Assembly (NCBI RefSeq): GCF_039872745.1
Contig: NZ_JBDPZD010000001.1
Location: forward strand, 496,001-560,000
From: Pelomonas paludis
GTDB lineage: Bacteria; Pseudomonadota; Gammaproteobacteria; Burkholderiales; Burkholderiaceae_C
Reading direction: 5' to 3'
Length of the DNA stretch: 64,000 bases
Made by a program: the position numbers and the translations under genes. Below the pieces are notes generated by a model, which worked only from the letters and a program-made list of their open reading frames with translations, did no database searches and was not told the origin of the DNA. The stretch's first letter is position 1. Every line of letters begins with the position of its first letter. Shown piece by piece: positions 59,382-64,000 of the stretch.

Positions 59382-60533
59382 ATGGTTCTCCCCGCTGCAC
59401 GAGCAGGTCAACGACTTCGAGTCAACGGAAAGCTGATTCCATTCAGCTCTTGGCCAACAAAGATCGGCCCGAAAGGCAACGCAAGCCTGCAGTCGCTGCT
59501 CTTCTCGCTTGATCCCTGGGCAATCATCGACCAGACCATCAAGACTTCATGCTCTGCTGCAGCACGGCCAGAAGCCCTCGCGTGCATGAATCAAGCGCGC
59601 GACTTTTTCGAAGGTGCTGTAGACACCCAGCGTGTATCAGCACGACCCTTGGCCCTTTACTACTGCTTCATGAACCTCGTGAAGGCGTTCTGCCTCTCTC
59701 GCGGAACCCGGCCAACATTCAACAAAGCTCAGCACGGACTTTCCGAGATGCTCCGCGCACCAGGCAACCGTGAGCTAACTGATGCCTTCCTGCGGGCGTT
59801 CGTGAGCCCCAATGGCAGCGGCGATCTGCAAAACTTTTCCGAGTTCATGGCAGCTCTAACTGGCACTGGGCTAGCGGCCATTCAAGACTACGACGTGCCG
59901 GTGCTTCTGCCGCAGATCCTTCCGGGACACAGGTTGTGGTCATCTGCGGCAAACAAAAAAGAACGCTTCATCGCGGTCCACGATATCCGCCCTTACCTTA
60001 ACAAGGCCACACGCGAGCTTTGGCTGAACCTCTACTTCGTCGCGGACGACCTCTCCCGAATCGGCGTAACGATCACACGATTTCTTGCCGAGTCGAAACT
60101 TGGACCGGCATTCGTTCAGGTCACCTGCGACGAAGTTGACAGTGCTTCGCGCGAGTTGATCTGCTTCCAGCAAGTCGCACCCATCGTTTGCCCAAACACG
60201 AAGTACGCAAACTCACTTCAGTCGCTCTTCGATTCAATTCGGGGATTGCTCTGGGCGACTGTCTCAACAGTACCTCCATATCGCAGGCACTACGTCTACC
60301 TGCGGCCGGCTTCTGAGGACACACAAACCTTGCCTCAGCTGCTCTCCATCTACATCCTCTCCTACTACTTGGGCTCAATAACGCGCTATCGCCCGCACCA
60401 CTTCCCCGCCATAAACGATGGGGTCTTTGGCCCTCGCATTCAGGACTTCATCTCTGGGCAGGCGCAACAGTTCTTGTATCTCTTGGCTTCAGAGTTTGCC
60501 CGCCGTGAGATCGCCAAGCCCTCCATCCTCTAG
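59382..60533 (+). CDS. YaaC-like protein, second gene of the ATPase cassette
   Basis: A 383-aa helical protein. Matches to YaaC-type proteins are the N-terminal LDPWAIIDQ (about 44-51), the conserved RPLALYYCFMNLVKAF helix (88-103), and the C-terminal YILSYYLGSITRYRPHHF (about 324-341) with RYRPHH. An Arg-x4-His in RYRPHH could be a HEPN-type RNase motif, but this is unproven. No catalytic motif is certain. AT-richer than the host, like its partner. The start at ATG 59382 has no strong ribosome site; an overlapping frame (59122-59436) runs into it, so a different start or frameshift cannot be excluded. It is the likely effector or partner of the ATPase/TOPRIM protein. Confidence 0.65.
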   Translation: MVLPAARAGQRLRVNGKLIPFSSWPTKIGPKGNASLQSLLFSLDPWAIIDQTIKTSCSAAARPEALACMNQARDFFEGAVDTQRVSARPLALYYCFMNLVKAFCLSRGTRPTFNKAQHGLSEMLRAPGNRELTDAFLRAFVSPNGSGDLQNFSEFMAALTGTGLAAIQDYDVPVLLPQILPGHRLWSSAANKKERFIAVHDIRPYLNKATRELWLNLYFVADDLSRIGVTITRFLAESKLGPAFVQVTCDEVDSASRELICFQQVAPIVCPNTKYANSLQSLFDSIRGLLWATVSTVPPYRRHYVYLRPASEDTQTLPQLLSIYILSYYLGSITRYRPHHFPAINDGVFGPRIQDFISGQAQQFLYLLASEFARREIAKPSIL

Positions 60534-60627
60534 TCGCGGTGCCGCCTAGCCTTTCGAATATGGACATCCCCCACAACTGCAATGGCCTTGTCGATTGGGG
60601 CTGGCTGGACGAGGCTCCTGCAGTTGT

Positions 60628-61560
60628 TTATCGGGCATCTGCAGTGGGATCGTTGAAGTCCCGTGCCGACATGGGGCCTGCATCACTGCGGGGTCTGCCC
60701 ACCAACCAATCCCGAAACGCCGCCCACGCCGGCCCAGACTCACGCGTCAGGCTGCGAGTCAGCCAGTAGCGGCCCACGTCCACCGTGGCCTCGAAGGGCT
60801 GGGCCAGGGCGCCTGAGGCGAGCTCGCGGGTGAAGAGGGCGGGGGGTGCGAGGGCCACGCCAGCGCCTTGCACCGCCGCCTGCACCATCAGCACGGACGA
60901 GTCGAACTGCGGGCCGCGTGCGACCAGGGCGGGGCAGCCGGCGGCTTGGGCCCAGGCGGGCCAGTCCTGCGCGCGGTAGGAGCGCAGCAAGACCTGGCCC
61001 CGCAAGTCAGCCGGTGCGCGCAGCCGCGCGGCGATGGAAGGGGCGCACAAGGGGCTGAGCGGGGCGGCTTGCAGGGGCAGGGCCTCGACGCTGCGCCAGG
61101 CGCCGTCGCCAAAGCGGATGGCGGCGTCGAGCGTCTCGGTGGCGAGGTCGACCTTGTTGTTGTGGGTTTGCAAGCGCAACTCGATGTGCGGGTGCCGGGC
61201 CTCGAAGTCGGGCAGGCGCGCGAGCAAGTGGCCGTGCAGATAGGTGCCCACCACGGCCACGGTGAGGCGCTCGCGCGGGGCGCTGCTTTCAAACTGCGCG
61301 AGCGCGGCGTCGAGCTGGGCAAAGGCCTGCTGCACGGCGGGCGCCAGGCGCGTGCCTTCGTCGCTGAGCTGCAGGCCGCGCGCGGTGCGCAGGAAGAGCG
61401 GCTTGCCCAGCTGGGCCTCCAGCGCCTTGATCTGCTGGCTGACCGCCGCCTGCGTCACGCACAGCTCATCGGCCGCGCGGGTGAAGCTGAGGTGCCGCGC
61501 GGCGGCGGCAAAAGCGTGCAGGCTGTTGAGGGAGAAGCGGGCGAGCGACGTGGAGGGCAT
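60628..61560 (-). CDS. ampR: AmpR-type LysR regulator of beta-lactamase
   Basis: A 310-aa LysR regulator. The winged helix is at the N-terminus (SLHAFAAAARHLSFTRAADELCVTQAAVSQQIKALEAQLG). The ligand domain carries AmpR hallmarks: VVGTYLHGHLLARL with Thr106 and LQTHNNKVD with Asp138, matching residues Thr103 and Asp135 of Citrobacter AmpR at a constant offset. AmpR senses cell-wall muropeptides and turns on beta-lactamase. It is divergent from the class A beta-lactamase gene (110 bp between starts), the classic ampR-bla layout (as in PenR-PenA and AmpR-L2). The gap should contain its T-N11-A operator. Confidence 0.85.
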   Translation of the reverse strand: MPSTSLARFSLNSLHAFAAAARHLSFTRAADELCVTQAAVSQQIKALEAQLGKPLFLRTARGLQLSDEGTRLAPAVQQAFAQLDAALAQFESSAPRERLTVAVVGTYLHGHLLARLPDFEARHPHIELRLQTHNNKVDLATETLDAAIRFGDGAWRSVEALPLQAAPLSPLCAPSIAARLRAPADLRGQVLLRSYRAQDWPAWAQAAGCPALVARGPQFDSSVLMVQAAVQGAGVALAPPALFTRELASGALAQPFEATVDVGRYWLTRSLTRESGPAWAAFRDWLVGRPRSDAGPMSARDFNDPTADAR

Positions 61561-61670
61561 CAGAAATTCTTATGGCAGATGCAAGTAGAGATCGTTTGGC
61601 TGAGAGTGGTGCCCTGGAAAGAATGCGCTCCGCACTCCACACATTCGCAACCCACCCCATTAGTTTCGCT

Positions 61671-62567
61671 ATGAATCTCACCCGCCGCACCGCCTTGTTC
61701 ATGTCGCTCGCCGCCTGCGCCACGGCGCGCGCCGCCGCCCCCCGGTCTGAACCCCCGTTTGAAGCCCTGGCCCAGCTGGAGCGCCGCGCCGGCGGCCGCT
61801 TGGGCGTGGCGGTGCTCGACGTGGGCACGGGCCAGGCCTGGGCCCACCGGGGCGACGAGCGCTTTGGCATGTGCTCGACCTTCAAGTTGCCGCTAGCCGC
61901 CGCCACGCTGGCCCGCATCGATGCCGGCACCTGGCAGGGCACCGACACCCTGCTGCTCCGTCCGCAGGAAATCGTGGGCCACGCGCCCATCACCCGCGCC
62001 CGGGTGAAGCAGGGGCGCATGAGCCTCATGGACCTGGCCCAGGCCGCGCAGACCCACAGCGACAACGGCGCGGCCAACCTGCTGCTGCGTCACCTGGGTG
62101 GACCCGCGGCCTTCACGGCCTGGCTGCGCACGCAGGGCGACGCGACGACGCGCATCGACCGCATGGAGCCCGAGATGAACCACGTGGTGCAAGGCGACCT
62201 GCGCGACACCACCACCCCGGCCGCGATGGCCGCGCTGACCGCCCGCCTGGTGGTGGGCGACAGCTTGCTACCCGCCAACCGCGAACGCCTGGTGGGCTGG
62301 ATGCGCGCCACCGAGACCGGCCTGCGCCGCCTGCGCGCCGGCCTGCCGGCCAACTGGATGTGCGGCGACAAGACGGGCACCGGCATGTCGCCCGACATGC
62401 CCGACCGCTACAACGACGTGGCCGTGTGCTGGCCCGCCGGCCGCGCGCCGCTGGTGATCGCGGCCTACTACGAGGGCCCGCACATCAACAGCGAGCGCAT
62501 CCGGCCGGAGGCTGAGGCGGTGCTGGCGGATGTGGGGCGGCTGGTGGCGGCTCAGTTCACGGGCTGA
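61671..62567 (+). CDS. class A beta-lactamase (PenA/L2-like)
   Basis: A 298-aa periplasmic enzyme. The N-terminus MNLTRRTALFMSLAACATARA has a twin-arginine motif, suggesting Tat export. The active site is complete: CSTFK (nucleophile Ser69, Lys72 in raw numbering), SDN (130-132), E166 and N170 in EPEMN, and KTGTG (234-238). A cysteine precedes the nucleophile, but there is no Cys after KTGT, so the Cys69-Cys238 disulfide of KPC-type carbapenemases is absent. The profile fits chromosomal PenA/L2-like enzymes. The resistance range cannot be predicted. Divergent from ampR and probably inducible. Confidence 0.93.
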   Translation: MNLTRRTALFMSLAACATARAAAPRSEPPFEALAQLERRAGGRLGVAVLDVGTGQAWAHRGDERFGMCSTFKLPLAAATLARIDAGTWQGTDTLLLRPQEIVGHAPITRARVKQGRMSLMDLAQAAQTHSDNGAANLLLRHLGGPAAFTAWLRTQGDATTRIDRMEPEMNHVVQGDLRDTTTPAAMAALTARLVVGDSLLPANRERLVGWMRATETGLRRLRAGLPANWMCGDKTGTGMSPDMPDRYNDVAVCWPAGRAPLVIAAYYEGPHINSERIRPEAEAVLADVGRLVAAQFTG

Positions 62568-62571
62568 TTGC

Positions 62572-64000
62572 TCACCCGGCCAGGGCGGCGCGCAGCCCGC
62601 CCCACACCTCCCGGAAGAGGCCGGCGTCCATGCGCTTGAGGTCGCGCACGATGGGCTTGAAGTCCATGTGGGCGAGCACGTCTTTTTCCAGGTCGATGCC
62701 GGGGGCGATCTCGGTGAGCTCGATGCCTTCGGGGGTCAGGTGGAAGACGGCGCGCTCGGTCACGAAGATGACCTGCTGGCCGCGCAGCGCGGCGTCGTGG
62801 CCGTTGAAGGTGATCTGCTCGACCTGCTGGATGAACTTGCGGCTGCGGCCTTCGGTGTCGATGCGCAGCACGCCATCGCCGATGCTGAGCTTGAGGCCGC
62901 CGGCGGTGAAGCTGCCGCAGAAGACGAGGCGCTTGGTCGAGCGGGTGATGTTGACGAAGCCGCCGCAGCCGACCGGGCGGCCGTTGAACTTGCTGACGTT
63001 GACATTGCCTGAGCTATCCACCTGCGCGAGGCCGAGGAAGCTGGCGTCGAGGCCGCCGCCATCGTAGAAGTCGAACTGGAAGCTCTGCTCGATGATGGCC
63101 TCGGCGTTGTAGGCGAGGCCGAAGTCGCCGCCCTGGGCGGGGATGCCGCCGGTGATGCCGCTTTCGATGCTGAGGGTCAGGGCCTCGGCCATGCCTTCTT
63201 CGGCCGCCACGGCGGGGATGCCGGCGGGGATGCCGATGCCGAGGTTGGTGATGGCGCCGAGCTTGAGCTCCATGGCGGCGCGGCGGGCAATGACCTTGCG
63301 CTCATCGAGGGCCATGGGCGGCAGGCTGCCGGTGGGCACACGGATGTCGCCGCACAGCGCGGGGTCGAACTGCGTGGCGATGCTCTGCATGTGGTTCTGC
63401 GGCTGCGAGAGCACCACGTAGTCGATGACGACGCCGGGGATCTTGACGGCCTTGGGGTGCAGGGAGCCGGCCTTGACGATGCGCTCGACCTGGCAGATCA
63501 CGATGCCACCGCAGGCGCGCGCGGCCTGGGCGATGGAGAGCTGCTCCAGCAGCATGCCTTCCTTGTCGAGCGTGATGTTGCCGTTCTCGTCGGCCACGGT
63601 GCCGCGGATCACGGCGACGTCGATCTTGGGCGACTTGTAATAGAGCCACTCCTCGCCCTCAAACTCGATCAGGCGGACCAGGTCTTCGGTGGACTTGCTG
63701 TTGAGCTTGCCGCCCTCCAGGCGCGGGTCGACGAAGGTGCCGAGGCCGACCTTGGTGAGCACGCCGGGCGAGCGGCAGGCGATCTGGCGCGTGAGGTGGG
63801 AGAGCGAGCCCTGCGGGAAGTTGTAGGCCTCGACCTCGCCGCCATAGACCATCTTCATCATCTCGGCGCCGGTCTGCCCGAAGTGGCCAGCCACCACGCG
63901 CTTGATCATGCCGGGGTGGGCGAAGTGCTTCATGCCGGCCGTGCCGGAGTTGCCGATGGCGCCGCAGGCCCAGGTGCTGAGGGCGCGCGGGTGGCCGGTG
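62572..64000 (-). CDS. acyl-CoA:acetate/3-ketoacid CoA-transferase, C-terminal part (runs off right edge)
   Basis: At least 476 codons, open to the right edge: the frame continues before the Met at 63933 as TGHPRALSTWACGAIGNSGTAG, typical of the family N-terminal half, so the true start is outside. It shows the MVYGGEVEAYNFPQGSL region, SIESGITGGIPAQGG with the catalytic Glu that forms the glutamyl-CoA thioester, and VNVSKFNGRPVGCGGFVNI. Members (propionate or acetate CoA-transferases) swap CoA between short acids. It is convergent with the beta-lactamase gene (4 bp between stops). Confidence 0.92.
   Translation of the reverse strand, partial: TGHPRALSTWACGAIGNSGTAGMKHFAHPGMIKRVVAGHFGQTGAEMMKMVYGGEVEAYNFPQGSLSHLTRQIACRSPGVLTKVGLGTFVDPRLEGGKLNSKSTEDLVRLIEFEGEEWLYYKSPKIDVAVIRGTVADENGNITLDKEGMLLEQLSIAQAARACGGIVICQVERIVKAGSLHPKAVKIPGVVIDYVVLSQPQNHMQSIATQFDPALCGDIRVPTGSLPPMALDERKVIARRAAMELKLGAITNLGIGIPAGIPAVAAEEGMAEALTLSIESGITGGIPAQGGDFGLAYNAEAIIEQSFQFDFYDGGGLDASFLGLAQVDSSGNVNVSKFNGRPVGCGGFVNITRSTKRLVFCGSFTAGGLKLSIGDGVLRIDTEGRSRKFIQQVEQITFNGHDAALRGQQVIFVTERAVFHLTPEGIELTEIAPGIDLEKDVLAHMDFKPIVRDLKRMDAGLFREVWGGLRAALAG

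Noticed and set aside
59122..59436. 104-codon frame overlapping the end of the ATPase gene and the start of the YaaC-like gene
   Set aside because: No family pattern. Noted only because it leaves the exact YaaC-like start uncertain.
61671..62567. KPC-like carbapenemase
   Set aside because: There is a Cys before the active Ser but none after KTGT, so the diagnostic disulfide cannot form.

Overview
The window is GC-rich, gene-dense bacterial chromosome. Several features point to a betaproteobacterium of the order Burkholderiales, most like the Roseateles/Pelomonas/Rubrivivax-type lineages: a SAH riboswitch in front of ahcY-tlyA-metF, a DUF1631 protein, a def-fmt block divergent from LysM-dprA-smg, yajC-secD-secF, and six PEP-CTERM proteins. 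The genus is an inference; no rRNA or tRNA gene was seen.

Layout. 0-6.7 kb: a cut-off alpha/beta hydrolase, a POT peptide transporter, a diguanylate cyclase, pgk and azlDC, all on the minus strand, then a divergent LuxR regulator. 6.8-9 kb: a PEP-CTERM protein, a GIN-repeat protein and a small lipoprotein. 9-25 kb is housekeeping: fmt-def; LysM-dprA-smg; DUF1631; secF-secD-yajC; an AlkZ-like glycosylase; ppk2; and the riboswitch-controlled ahcY-tlyA-metF operon. 25-31.7 kb: an OmpW-like porin behind an FNR-type site, a TonB-dependent receptor, a YCII protein, and a GH74 glycosidase coupled to a low-molecular-weight phosphatase. 31.7-36.4 kb: three tandem paralogues of an uncharacterised family ending in an HTH-like module, preceded by a methyltransferase and a LuxR-type regulator. 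A 268-bp palindromic element (36395-36662) follows.

36.7-41.3 kb holds assorted small regulators, membrane proteins and an alpha/beta hydrolase. 41.4-50.3 kb carries a coupled operon of three PEP-CTERM proteins, directly downstream of a pepQ / ECF sigma / Ser-Thr kinase gene set. 50.3-54.6 kb has a ClpN-like protein with a small HTH repressor, a divergent ParA-like ATPase with palindromic operators between them, and a large winged-helix/NTPase regulator. 54.6-57.1 kb has two more PEP-CTERM proteins, a RelE/ParE-type toxin-antitoxin pair and a DUF1161 protein.

57.2-60.6 kb is an AT-richer insert with two genes: an ABC-type ATPase fused to a TOPRIM/DUF4435-like domain, and a YaaC-like protein. 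This is my best candidate for an undescribed (probably anti-phage) system. The window closes with an ampR / class A beta-lactamase pair and a cut-off CoA-transferase.

Many long antisense reading frames exist because of the high GC content; I treated them as shadows. Functions come from motifs and remembered family features only; no database search was possible.
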